Positions 45,032 to 53,240 of a stretch of 64,000 nucleotides of DNA are shown piece after piece (the stretch's first letter is position 1; every line of letters begins with the position of its first letter). The position numbers and the translations under genes were made by a program. Source of the DNA: Chromobacterium phragmitis (lineage in GTDB: Bacteria > Pseudomonadota > Gammaproteobacteria > Burkholderiales > Chromobacteriaceae). Under the pieces are notes generated by a model. The model had not been told where the DNA came from and searched no databases. It saw nothing but the letters and a program-made list of their open reading frames with translations. The stretch covers positions 1,240,001 through 1,304,000 of the forward strand of contig NZ_CP029495.1 of the NCBI RefSeq assembly GCF_003325475.1. The letters run 5' to 3'.

Positions 45032-45436
45032 ATGAAACCACTCATCGCCACCCTGCTGCTGTGCTGCGGCTTCGCCCAGGCTCAGGACTTTCCGGCCGGC
45101 GTATACGGCCACGAATACACCGCGCAAGCCGGCGAACCGGTCTGGAACTTGCGCCAGGATGGCGATGGACTCGCGTTGAGCGGCAATGACGGCGCCGCGC
45201 CCGTATTGCTGCACAATTTATCGGCAGAGGAACGGGCCGCTTTCTGGCAAAAGATGGATTGGCCGGCAGCAAGCAGCGCGGCGGCGCAGTGCGCCGGCAA
45301 TGGCGACGATCTGTTTTGCCAGGTACCCAAGCGCGTTCGCGCCGACATTCCCTGGCTGAAAGACAATGGGTCGGACTTTTTCTATTACAACGAGATGGCC
45401 GGCGTGATGGAAATCAGCCGGCTCCCGCCGCGCTGA
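45032..45436 (+). CDS. Small exported protein of unknown function
   Basis: A 134-residue protein with a clear signal peptide (MKPLIATLLLCCGFAQAQ) and a 116-residue mature domain containing two cysteines (AAQCAGNG, LFCQVPK) spaced for a disulfide. The mature sequence begins DFPAGVYGHEYTAQAG. No family is recognised. It is monocistronic, flanked by the palindromic elements upstream. Composition matches the host. Confidence 0.7.
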   Translation: MKPLIATLLLCCGFAQAQDFPAGVYGHEYTAQAGEPVWNLRQDGDGLALSGNDGAAPVLLHNLSAEERAAFWQKMDWPAASSAAAQCAGNGDDLFCQVPKRVRADIPWLKDNGSDFFYYNEMAGVMEISRLPPR

Positions 45437-45470
45437 TTTCCCGCCGCTACCTCCTTGTTTACTCGCCGCG

Positions 45471-45634
45471 TCAGCGCCCCATCTGGCGCAAGGCGGCCGC
45501 CCTAGCCTCAAACTGGGCGCAGCGCTGCTCCAGCCGCTGTTGCTGCCGCTGTTGCTGCCGCGCCTTGTCCGCCGGGCTGAGGCCGGCGGCACCATGCCCA
45601 GCACCAGCCTCACATCGGGAAAGCGCTGCTTAGC
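45471..45634 (-). pseudogene. 3' remnant of a gene, Gln/Arg-rich coiled-coil end
   Basis: On the minus strand a frame without start codon reads LSPADKARQQQRQQQRLEQR, then FEARAAALRQMGR, to TGA at 45471. It looks like the C-terminal end of an exported or coiled-coil protein. Upstream it meets a TAA in the same frame, so the gene is broken. Low confidence; it could also be non-coding. Confidence 0.3.
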
Positions 45635-45805
45635 GACAGTTGCAGGCAGGCCAAAGCCTGTATCGATTTCACATCCGCTCCCATGCGCATTGCGACAACG
45701 ACATAACCGTAACAGCGACGAAGGGAAGCCGGAAGGATGCGGTGTGGCCGCATGGCCAGCTGGACAAGGGCCAGCGGCCCAGACAAGAAGCGTACCAGCC
45801 GTAAC

Positions 45806-45838
45806 AAAAAATAAAAAAAACAGCTATTTAGGATAGCT
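45806..45838 (-). terminator. Possible weak terminator on the minus strand
   Basis: On the minus strand AGCTAT-CCTAA-ATAGCT is followed by GTTTTTTTTATTTTTTG. The stem is only 6 bp, but the T tract is strong. It would end the small frame at 45873-46073. Confidence 0.4.
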
Positions 45839-45872
45839 ATAAAAGACCGATATAAAGCACAAGAAGTCCCGA

Positions 45873-46073
45873 TCATTTCACCATGGAGCGACGCATACCG
45901 GCAAACTCAGGCGAACCTTCCGATCCCGCACTCTGATTGGTTGCGCCGCGCCACACCGCCATCCGCAGCACCCACCAGACCGCTATTCCGGCCAGGACTC
46001 CGGCAACGGTCACACTGCGAGACGACAGGCGGCAGCGACGCCAGATTGCCAGCGCTCTGCGCGACAACGCCAA
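45873..46073 (-). CDS. Possible small single-pass membrane protein
   Basis: A 66-codon frame from TTG 46073. It has a basic N-terminus (MALSRRALAIWRRCRLSSR), one clear hydrophobic segment (VAGVLAGIAVWWVLRMAVW) and a polar tail. A possible terminator follows. There is no good start codon or ribosome site and no known family, so it may be chance. Confidence 0.3.
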   Translation of the reverse strand: MALSRRALAIWRRCRLSSRSVTVAGVLAGIAVWWVLRMAVWRGATNQSAGSEGSPEFAGMRRSMVK

Positions 46074-46076
46074 CTC

Positions 46077-46104
46077 AGGCCATCCCCAGCAGGATGGCCT
46101 TTGT
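46077..46104 (+). terminator. Terminator-like hairpin upstream of nuoA
   Basis: AGGCCATCC-CCAGCA-GGATGGCCT followed by TTGTT. No plus-strand gene is evident upstream; it may be a relic of a lost gene. Confidence 0.5.
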
Positions 46105-46222
46105 TATGACAGGCCGGACCATGCCGTGCGGCTTTTACCAAACTTTTACCGTTTGCCGCGGCACTCGGCGGCCTGTGGCGGTCTATTCCTGTTTCCCCAC
46201 CCGCGCAGGAACCCGCTGAACC

Positions 46223-46582
46223 ATGCTGCAGAATTACTTCCCCATCCTTCTGTTCATCCTGGTAGGCCTATTGGTCGGCGTATTGCCGCTGATGCTGGGC
46301 AAGCTGCTCGGCCCCAACCGGCCGGATCCGGAAAAGCTGTCGCCGTACGAGTGCGGCTTCAATGCCTTCGGCGACGCGCGAAAGCGCTTCGACGTCCGCT
46401 ACTACCTGGTAGCCATCCTGTTCATCCTGTTCGATCTGGAAGTGGCGTTCATGATCCCGTGGGCGGTGACGCTCAAGGATGAGCTGGGCCTGTTCGGCCT
46501 GGGGGCGATGGCGGTGTTCCTCGGCATCCTCACCATAGGTTTTGTCTACGAATGGAAAAAGGGCGCGCTGCAGTGGGATTGA
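46223..46582 (+). CDS. nuoA: NADH-quinone oxidoreductase subunit A (solitary)
   Basis: A 119-residue membrane subunit of complex I with three transmembrane helices (ILLFILVGLLVGVLPLMLG; YYLVAILFILFDLEVAFMI; GAMAVFLGILTIGFVYEW). The ubiquinone-channel loop SPYECGFNAFGDARKRFDVRY is intact, including the conserved Cys. Normally nuoA heads a nuoA-N operon, but here it is followed only by minus-strand hypothetical genes. It is therefore either a second, displaced copy or the result of a rearrangement. The frame is intact. Confidence 0.93.
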   Translation: MLQNYFPILLFILVGLLVGVLPLMLGKLLGPNRPDPEKLSPYECGFNAFGDARKRFDVRYYLVAILFILFDLEVAFMIPWAVTLKDELGLFGLGAMAVFLGILTIGFVYEWKKGALQWD

Positions 46583-46609
46583 GCGCGTCCGGAAACTGAC
46601 CCCATCCCG

Positions 46610-46795
46610 CTAGGCCTGCGCGCAGGCTCGCCGCCTCTCGGCCATCCCGCGCGATTCGCCGGGCACGTGGTGCTCATCCAGCCAGGCGGCCTGCAGCACT
46701 TCGGCGATCATTTCCTCATAGTGCTCGCGCACCAGCCGGCGCACCGCCTCGTCGCGATAAATGCGGGCGCAGGCCTGGCAATGGTGGGCGTACAT
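46610..46795 (-). CDS. Small hypothetical protein with a CxxC motif
   Basis: A 61-codon frame beginning MYAHHCQACARIYRDEAV. It is in the same frame as, and directly downstream of, the 214-residue gene that ends at 46838, separated by one TGA and 14 codons. The HHCQAC segment might bind a metal. The potential ribosome site GGAAGG is only 1-2 nt from the ATG, so initiation is doubtful. Function unknown. Confidence 0.35.
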   Translation of the reverse strand: MYAHHCQACARIYRDEAVRRLVREHYEEMIAEVLQAAWLDEHHVPGESRGMAERRRACAQA

Positions 46796-46837
46796 GCCTT
46801 CCCAGCGGATGCTTGGGTCGCGCGCGGCGGCCCGAAT

Positions 46838-47482
46838 TCAGACCTTGAGCAGGCCGGCGGCCTGCATCTGCTTGGCCTGGTCGACCAGTTGGCCGATCAC
46901 CGTGCGCAGCAGCGCGGCGTCGGCCACGCCGCCGAAACCGAAGGGCAAGCCGGAAGCGAAGCCGTTGAAGTTCTGGCTGGAACGCAAGGTCTGGTCCGAA
47001 GTGGACGGCGTCGCCGGCGGCGTGGCCACGCTCTTTTCCGGGCCGATCAGCAACTGTTCGGCGGAATTGCCGAAACCCGGCAGGCCGAAGCCATCGCTGG
47101 CCAGCTTGAACATCGCGCGGATCAGATCGGCGTCGGCGTACTTCAGCACCGCCGCGGCGAAGTCCTTGCTGAACTGCTCCTCGCTGACCGGCTTGCCCGC
47201 CGGACTGGCGGGATAGTCGTCCATCCACTGGCGGAAACCGTCGTTGGCCAACATGGAAAACAGCAGGCGGTTGACGTCGGACAATTGCTGGGCAGGCAAC
47301 TGGCGCTGGCTGACCTTGGCCGTCAGCACGCCGACAGGGTTGCGGATGAATTCGGCGCGCGCGGCCGGATTCTTGTCCAACTGGGCGAACAGCGTCTGGG
47401 CATTGCTGCGCAACTGCGCGGCCGGCAGAACCAGCGGCGCGCTCTGCGCCGGCTGGATCGATGGGATGGTGGTGGTCTTCAT
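46838..47482 (-). CDS. Hypothetical protein, possibly leader-containing
   Basis: A 214-residue protein from ATG 47482 (MKTTTIPSIQPAQSAP), which has GGAGG 5-6 nt upstream; a longer frame to 47563 lacks a site. The first half contains LFAQLDKNPAARAEFIRNP, a pattern loosely similar to helical leader segments of some RiPP precursors and nitrile-hydratase-like proteins, and DVNRLLFSMLANDGFRQWM. The second half is Gly/Phe-rich (FGLPGFGNS, FASGLPFGFGG) and ends with a helix (VIGQLVDQAKQMQAAGLLKV). No signal peptide or family is recognised. The RiPP comparison is weak. Confidence 0.6.
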   Translation of the reverse strand: MKTTTIPSIQPAQSAPLVLPAAQLRSNAQTLFAQLDKNPAARAEFIRNPVGVLTAKVSQRQLPAQQLSDVNRLLFSMLANDGFRQWMDDYPASPAGKPVSEEQFSKDFAAAVLKYADADLIRAMFKLASDGFGLPGFGNSAEQLLIGPEKSVATPPATPSTSDQTLRSSQNFNGFASGLPFGFGGVADAALLRTVIGQLVDQAKQMQAAGLLKV

Positions 47483-48216
47483 GATGCCTCCCGTCAGGGA
47501 ACACGGAACTTCCGCGGCGGTGGCGTGAAAACGGCGGAGCCGCCGTCCGCATCGCCGCGGCACATCGCGCGCCCAGAACTGGCCGCGCGGACATCCCCTT
47601 TGCGCAATTCGTTCATGATAGAACCATCATCATCGGAACAAACTGTTCTTTATGACAGTCACGCCACGCCTTCGCCCTGCAACGGATGGCGTCGCTCGTC
47701 CCCCGGCGCGCCGCCGCGGCCAGAATGCGCCGGCCTCCCATGCCATTGGCCATGGCTGCTTAAACAGCAGGCACCGCGCGCAGAGCGCTTCGCCGCCATT
47801 AGAGCAAAAACCCCATTGAACTCTTGCGCCGGCATAAAAACCCAAGTGAAACAAAAATGCATGGCGGAATTAATTAAAAGCGCTTCCGACCAATAAGAAG
47901 CATAAAAACGAAACATAATAAAGAGTAATTACTTCAATTTAAAAATTAAAATATATACTCTACTTTAAAAGAAACGCGATCATCAAGGCATCGCCAGAAC
48001 TCGCCTGGCGTACTTGAAACAATTCAAATATTCAGAAAAATTCACATGCGCGAAATGTGATTTACCTGCAGCAGTAAGAAATCAGATTCGCAACAATATG
48101 GTTGGTAAATAATTCAAGTTGCGCCCCATTATTTTTTCAATTAGCATCAACGCCCTTTACGGGGGACATCCTCGTAAAACCAGGCATTCCCGCCTTAATT
48201 TCCGTGAAAAAATAAA
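47483..48216. other. AT-rich intergenic stretch
   Basis: 734 bp between divergent genes. It is GC-rich near 47500-47800 and strongly AT-rich from about 47860 to 48150. Short minus-strand frames here (for example 47659-47916) have no protein-like features. The AT-rich part probably holds the promoter of the lipoprotein gene; no clear -35/-10 pair is assigned. Confidence 0.5.
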
Positions 48217-48579
48217 ATGAAACTCTTGCTGCTGCCCGCCGCCCTGTTGGCCCTCGGCCTGACCGGTTGCGCCTCGATTCTGAACGACCAGACCCAACAA
48301 GTTAACGTGTCCAGCTCCACCGGCACTGAAATCAAGGGCACCATCGATGGCCAAGCATTCAAAGCGCCCGGCATCGTCAACCTGAAGCGTGAAAACAAAA
48401 ACAAGATCATCATGACCGAAACCGAAGGTTGCGCTCAGCAAACCGTCGCGGAAAAAACGGTCGATCCGAAATTCTTCATCAACATCCTGAGCGGCGGCGC
48501 GTTCGGCTCCACCACCGACTACTCCACCGAAAAGATGTGGAAGTACTCGGACAACATCGTTGTTTCCTGCCGGAAATAA
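48217..48579 (+). CDS. Small lipoprotein of the CASI-x-N type
   Basis: A 120-residue lipoprotein: signal peptide MKLLLLPAALLALGLTGC with lipobox LTGC (Cys18), then ASILNDQTQQVNVSSSTG, a start shared by many small proteobacterial lipoproteins with a short beta-sandwich. It has two further cysteines (EGCAQQ, VVSCRK). Its TAA overlaps the ATG of the next gene, so the two are translationally coupled and probably act together in the envelope. Specific function unknown. Confidence 0.8.
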   Translation: MKLLLLPAALLALGLTGCASILNDQTQQVNVSSSTGTEIKGTIDGQAFKAPGIVNLKRENKNKIIMTETEGCAQQTVAEKTVDPKFFINILSGGAFGSTTDYSTEKMWKYSDNIVVSCRK

Positions 48580-50417
48580 TGAAACTACGCGATATCATCG
48601 CCAAGGGCGGCAGCATTGCCGCCCTTTTTTGCTTGCTCGCGGCACACTGCGCCCAGGCCGAAGACAACCTGCCCGAGCAGTTGATCGCCACGGCGCGCTC
48701 CGCGCATCTGGCCGAAACCATCGAGTGGCAATCTCTGCTGCATAGCCAGAATGGCGAGCCCCTGGTCACCGATCCGGATTTTCTCCTCTCCGGCCAGCCC
48801 TTCTCCGCAGCCCGGGAACTCGACGCGACGCTGCGCCTGTTGTACGGCGGCGCTCGGGACGCGGTCTGCCGCTTCCCTGCCCGCTACTGGTGGCTGCGAA
48901 AAACGCTCAACGCGCCGGAACTGCCGCTGGACCAGTGCCAGGAAGTGGCGGACTTCCGCGCGCGCGCGCCGATGGGCCGCATCAGCCTGGTATTCGCCAG
49001 CGAAAACCAGGCCTTGCCCGCCAGCATGCTGGGACATGCTTTCCTGAAGATTGCCGGCGCGCGGCCGGACGGGAGCCCCCTGGAGCACGCGATCTCCTTC
49101 TACACCGACGCCGATACCTGGAACCTGCCCAAGCTGCTGGTGGACAGCCTGCTCATCGGCAAAACCGGCTATTTCGCGCTGTCGCCTTATCACGAGCAAT
49201 TGCGGCGCTACGTCGATCAGGAGCAGCGCAGCGTCTGGGAATACGATTTGGCGTTCGACGCCTGGCATCGCGAGCTGATCCGGCTGCACCTGCTGGAATT
49301 GAAGCGGGCGCGGCTGACCTATTTTTTCCAGAAATACAATTGCGCGACCGTCATCCACTTCATCATGGGATTGAGCGGCAAGCCGCTGCCGGCCAAGCGC
49401 TGGCTGGCGCCGATGGAGCTGGTGCGCGAAGCGAGCGACGCCGGCCTGGTCCAGGCCAGCAGGATGATCGCGCCCAGCCGCTGGCTGGTGCGGACCCTGG
49501 ATGAAACGCTGCCCGCCGCCCGCCGCCGGGAAAACCAGCGCGCGCTGGCGGCGGGCGAGATGCCCGCCGGCCTGGCGCAGCCGCCCAGCCCCGAGGGCTT
49601 CCTGCAATTGGAGCACGCGCAGGCGCTCAACCAGCACCTGTACCTGGAACAACAGCTGGCCCGCGAACGCTGGCTGTCCAACGCCGCGCGGCTCGAGGCC
49701 CTGGAGCGGGAGCGCTACCCCGGGATGTCTCTGGACATGAGCAAGGGCTTTGGTCCGATGTCCACGCCGCCCTCCTCCCAGGCCAGCCTGTCCTGGCTGC
49801 GGCGCGACGGCGAAGACAATCTGGAAATCAGCCTGGTGCCCGCTTCCCATCGCCTGGACGACGACAACCGCGGCTACAACCAGGAAAACGAGCTGCAAAT
49901 CCTGGCCCCGACGTTCCGGATGCCGCTGCGCGGCGGAGCGCCGAGACTGCAACAATTCGTGCTGTACGGCATGCAAACCCTGCTGCCGCGCGACCCGATC
50001 GCCGGCGGTCTGGCGGGACGGCTGAACATCGCCTACCAGCAGCAACTGGATCAAAATTTGCAGGAGCGGTCCGTCGCGCAAATCAACGGCGCGCTCGGCC
50101 TGGCCCGGCGCGTCCAGCGCGACGCGGACTTCTACGCGCTGGCGGGCGGCGGGCTCGCGACCACCGGCAGGCAAGGCTACGCCTTCGGGGAACTGGAGGG
50201 CGGCGTAATGGTGCGCGAACTATGGGACATGAAAACCTGGCTGTCGGTCAGCCGGCATTTCAATCAGGCGGACAGCGGCAGCGCATTCAACCGCGTCAGC
50301 CTGCGGCAGATCCGCTACCTGAACCGGAATCAAAGCGTGTCCGCCAGCTGGAAACAGGAGCAGTCTGGCGCCCGCGTCCGCCGCGAATGGCAGCTGGGTT
50401 ACAAGCAGCTGTTCTGA
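48579..50417 (+). CDS. DUF4105 family membrane/periplasmic protein (Lnb-like acyltransferase fold)
   Basis: A 612-residue exported protein (signal SIAALFCLLAAHCAQA) with an N-terminal helical part, a DUF4105 domain (about residues 130-300) and a C-terminal beta-rich domain of about 200 residues. DUF4105 hallmarks are PASMLGHAFLKI (H153) and FFQKYNCATVIHF (C255). Family knowledge: the Gram-positive lipoprotein transacylase Lnb belongs here, using such Cys/His residues. A transacylase acting on lipoproteins or lipids at the envelope is a reasonable but unproven guess. The start ATG 48579 overlaps the stop of the lipoprotein gene. Confidence 0.82.
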   Translation: MKLRDIIAKGGSIAALFCLLAAHCAQAEDNLPEQLIATARSAHLAETIEWQSLLHSQNGEPLVTDPDFLLSGQPFSAARELDATLRLLYGGARDAVCRFPARYWWLRKTLNAPELPLDQCQEVADFRARAPMGRISLVFASENQALPASMLGHAFLKIAGARPDGSPLEHAISFYTDADTWNLPKLLVDSLLIGKTGYFALSPYHEQLRRYVDQEQRSVWEYDLAFDAWHRELIRLHLLELKRARLTYFFQKYNCATVIHFIMGLSGKPLPAKRWLAPMELVREASDAGLVQASRMIAPSRWLVRTLDETLPAARRRENQRALAAGEMPAGLAQPPSPEGFLQLEHAQALNQHLYLEQQLARERWLSNAARLEALERERYPGMSLDMSKGFGPMSTPPSSQASLSWLRRDGEDNLEISLVPASHRLDDDNRGYNQENELQILAPTFRMPLRGGAPRLQQFVLYGMQTLLPRDPIAGGLAGRLNIAYQQQLDQNLQERSVAQINGALGLARRVQRDADFYALAGGGLATTGRQGYAFGELEGGVMVRELWDMKTWLSVSRHFNQADSGSAFNRVSLRQIRYLNRNQSVSASWKQEQSGARVRREWQLGYKQLF

Positions 50418-50512
50418 AAACGGGCGGGCGAAGCGGAAATATTCCCGACACGTAACAACCTGGCAGGGATTATTGTGTACCATTTTAACGTACCCATCCC
50501 GCCTGTTCCGCC

Positions 50513-51430
50513 ATGATAGTCCGCAACATTCCATCCTGGTTCCGTCTGCTGTTCGTCTGGCACGGCTCGGTGCTGCCGCGCATCCTGCCGCGGCTGCTGC
50601 TGGTGCTGGCGGCGGCACTCTTGGCGGCGTCCCTGCGCCACTGGTGGCTGCAAAGCCTGGGAGATTCCGCGCTCAGCATTCCCACTTTCACGCTGCTGGG
50701 CGTGTCGCTGGCCATCTTCTTGGGTTTTCGCAACACCGTCAGCTACGACCGCTTCTGGGAAGCGCGCAAGCTATGGGGCAGCCTGACCATCACCAGCCGC
50801 TCGCTGGCCCGGCAGATGCTGGCGGCGCTGGGCGACGACGCGGACAGCCGCCGCTTCGTGGATGGCGTGTGCGCCTTCGCCTACGCGCTGAAGGCCCAGC
50901 TGCGCGACGACGACGCGGAAACCCACCTGCGCCGGCTGCTGCCCGCGTCCGAACAAGCGCGGGTGCTGGCCGGGCGCTTCCAGCCGGCGCTGACGCTAGC
51001 CTGGCTGGGGCGCGAGGCGCAACGGCTGCAGCGCGAGGGACGCTTGTCCGAGCTGCAATGGCATGCGCTGGACCGCAACCTGAATACCCTGTCGGAAATC
51101 CTGGGCGGCTGCGAACGCATCGCCGGCACGCCGATGCCCTTCACTTACCGCGTGCTGCTCAACCGCACGGTGACGCTGTACTGCCTGCTGCTGCCGGCCG
51201 GCCTGGTCAGCAGCATAGGCTGGCTGACGCCGGCCATCGCCGTTTTCATCGCCTACACCTATTTCGCGCTGGAGCAAATCGCCGAAGAGCTGGAGGAGCC
51301 CTTCGGCACCGAAGGCAACGACCTGCCGCTGTCCACGCTGTGCCACACCATCGAGGCCTCGCTGCGCGAGATGCAAGGGCTGCCGCTGGAGACGCCGCCG
51401 CCGCCCAAGCGCGGCATATACCTGCATTGA
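50513..51430 (+). CDS. Bestrophin-family (UPF0187/YneE) membrane channel-like protein
   Basis: A 305-residue protein with N-terminal transmembrane helices (PRLLLVLAAALLAASLRHWW; FTLLGVSLAIFLGFRNTVS), the family motif SYDRFWEARKLWGSLTITSR and a C-terminal membrane region (YCLLLPAGLVSSIGWLTPAIAV, shortened). It ends with EELEEPFGTEGNDLPL, the conserved bestrophin C-terminal segment. Bacterial relatives form pentameric ion channels, often for cations. Physiological role unknown. Confidence 0.88.
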   Translation: MIVRNIPSWFRLLFVWHGSVLPRILPRLLLVLAAALLAASLRHWWLQSLGDSALSIPTFTLLGVSLAIFLGFRNTVSYDRFWEARKLWGSLTITSRSLARQMLAALGDDADSRRFVDGVCAFAYALKAQLRDDDAETHLRRLLPASEQARVLAGRFQPALTLAWLGREAQRLQREGRLSELQWHALDRNLNTLSEILGGCERIAGTPMPFTYRVLLNRTVTLYCLLLPAGLVSSIGWLTPAIAVFIAYTYFALEQIAEELEEPFGTEGNDLPLSTLCHTIEASLREMQGLPLETPPPPKRGIYLH

Positions 51431-51497
51431 GCGACGGGTGGAAATGGATTTGCGCTTTGCATAGAATGGACGGCTCCGTACCATTCCCGGGCGCTCC

Positions 51498-53240
51498 ATG
51501 TCCCTGACCAGACTGCTGCTCAGCTTCGTCTCCCGCCACTGGCGCTCCTACATCCTGGCCGCGCTGATGCTGGCCGCGGTGGCGGTGCTGACCGTGATGA
51601 TTCCGCGCCAGGTGGGCCATATCGTCGACGCGCTGGTGGCGCGGCGGCTGTCCGGCGACGCGCTGCTGATGGCGCTCGGCCAACTGCTGGGCATGGGCCT
51701 GGCCATCTACGCGCTGCGCGTGGGCTGGCGGCTGCAATTATTCACCGCCTCTTACCGGCTGGGCGTGGAGCTGCGCACCCGGCTTTATCGCAGGCTGGCG
51801 GAACAGGGCCCGGCCTTCTTCCAGCGCCAACGCACCGGCGACCTGATGGCGCGCGCCACCAACGACATCGACTCGGTGGAAATGGCGGCGGGAGAAGCGA
51901 TGCTGGCCGGTTTCGACGGGCTGCTGACCCTGGTGCTGGTGCTGGCGATGATGACGCTGGGCGTGGATTGGAGGCTGGCGCTGGCGGCGCTGCTGCCCTT
52001 CCCCTTCATGGCCTGGGCCTTCTCCCGCATCTCCAACCACATCCACCGCGAGTGGGGCGAGGCGCTGGCCCGTTTCGGCAAACTCAACGACCATGTGCAG
52101 GAAACCCTGAGCGGCGTGCGCACGCTGCGCGCGCTGGGGCTGGAGGCGCGCAACGACGCCGAGCTGTCGCGGCTGGCCGCGGCGGCTTCGGACAGCAGCT
52201 TCCAGGCCCAGCGCTGGGAAGCCGCGTTCGAGCCGGCGGTGGGCGTGTCGCTGGTCAGCGCCACCGCCATCGCGCTGGCGGTCGGCGGCTATCAGGTGTG
52301 GCACGGCCAGCTGACCATAGGCGCGCTCACTAGCTTCAGCATGTACCTGGTGCAGTTGATCTGGCCGATGTTCGCCGCCGGCTGGGTGTTGTCGCTGTTG
52401 CAACGCGGCGCGGCCGCCTGGCAGCGGCTGCGGCCGGTGCTGGACGCCGAGCCCGACGTCGCCGACAACGGCGGCCGGGCCGAGCTCTCGCCCGGCGCGC
52501 TGGTTTTCGACGACCTCACCTTCCATTATTCCGACGATGCCGCCGCCGCGCTGCGCCAGGTGTCCATCGACCTGCCGCCGGGCCGCACGCTGGGCGTGGT
52601 GGGCCCCACCGGCAGCGGCAAATCCACGCTGCTGAAGCTGCTGATGCGGCAATACCCGCTGCAGCAGGGCGCCATCCGCTGGAGCGGCGCCGACATCGCC
52701 GACTACCGGCTGCAAACCTTGCGCGGCGCCATCAGCTGGGTGCCACAGGAAGCCTTCTTGTTCTCCGCCAGCATCGCCGAAAACATCGCGCTGGCGCGGC
52801 CGGACGCCAGTCAGGCCGACATCGAGCGCGTGGCCAGGCTGGCCGCGGTGCACGAGGACATCCTGCGCCTGCCTCAGGGCTACGACACACCCGTGGGCGA
52901 GAAGGGCGTGGCCCTGTCCGGCGGCCAACGCCAGCGCGTCGCCATCGCCCGCGCGCTATTGGCCGACGCGCCGCTGTTGCTGCTGGACGACGCGCTGTCG
53001 GCGGTGGACACCCAAACCGAAAGCCAGATCCTGCGCCATCTGCGCGAAGCGCGGCGCGGCCGCAGCGTGATCATCGTCAGCCACCGGCTGTCGGCAGTGG
53101 CCGACGCCGACCATATCGTGGCGCTGCACCACGGCCGCATCGCCGAACAAGGCAGCCACGACGCGCTGCTGCGGCTGGACGGCTGGTACGCCGGCCAATG
53201 GCGCTATCAACAACTGGAGGCCAGCCTCGATGAAATCTGA
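51498..53240 (+). CDS. mdlA: ABC exporter half-transporter, MdlA-type
   Basis: A 580-residue type IV exporter: six-helix transmembrane domain (about residues 15-300) and a nucleotide-binding domain with Walker A GPTGSGKST, Q-loop SWVPQEAFLF, signature LSGGQRQRV and Walker B LLLLDDALSAVD. The residue after the Walker B aspartate is Asp instead of the catalytic Glu, so this half carries the degenerate ATP site of a heterodimer. Overlaps the partner gene by 11 bp. Substrate unknown; relatives export drugs or small molecules. Confidence 0.9.
   Translation: MSLTRLLLSFVSRHWRSYILAALMLAAVAVLTVMIPRQVGHIVDALVARRLSGDALLMALGQLLGMGLAIYALRVGWRLQLFTASYRLGVELRTRLYRRLAEQGPAFFQRQRTGDLMARATNDIDSVEMAAGEAMLAGFDGLLTLVLVLAMMTLGVDWRLALAALLPFPFMAWAFSRISNHIHREWGEALARFGKLNDHVQETLSGVRTLRALGLEARNDAELSRLAAAASDSSFQAQRWEAAFEPAVGVSLVSATAIALAVGGYQVWHGQLTIGALTSFSMYLVQLIWPMFAAGWVLSLLQRGAAAWQRLRPVLDAEPDVADNGGRAELSPGALVFDDLTFHYSDDAAAALRQVSIDLPPGRTLGVVGPTGSGKSTLLKLLMRQYPLQQGAIRWSGADIADYRLQTLRGAISWVPQEAFLFSASIAENIALARPDASQADIERVARLAAVHEDILRLPQGYDTPVGEKGVALSGGQRQRVAIARALLADAPLLLLDDALSAVDTQTESQILRHLREARRGRSVIIVSHRLSAVADADHIVALHHGRIAEQGSHDALLRLDGWYAGQWRYQQLEASLDEI

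Larger units (their letters stand above)
45637..46222. other. Intergenic stretch upstream of nuoA
   Basis: Mostly without recognisable genes. It holds an A-rich tract (45805-45820) beside a weak hairpin, a possible small membrane-protein frame on the minus strand (45873-46073) and a terminator-like hairpin (46077-46104). Confidence 0.5.

Noticed and set aside
45218..45613. 131-codon minus-strand frame opposite the small exported protein
   Set aside because: Most of it is antisense to the signal-peptide-bearing gene at 45032-45436; the only protein-like part is in another frame.
47630..47916. Short minus-strand frames in the AT-rich gap
   Set aside because: No ribosome site, low-complexity composition and overlapping alternatives; treated as chance.
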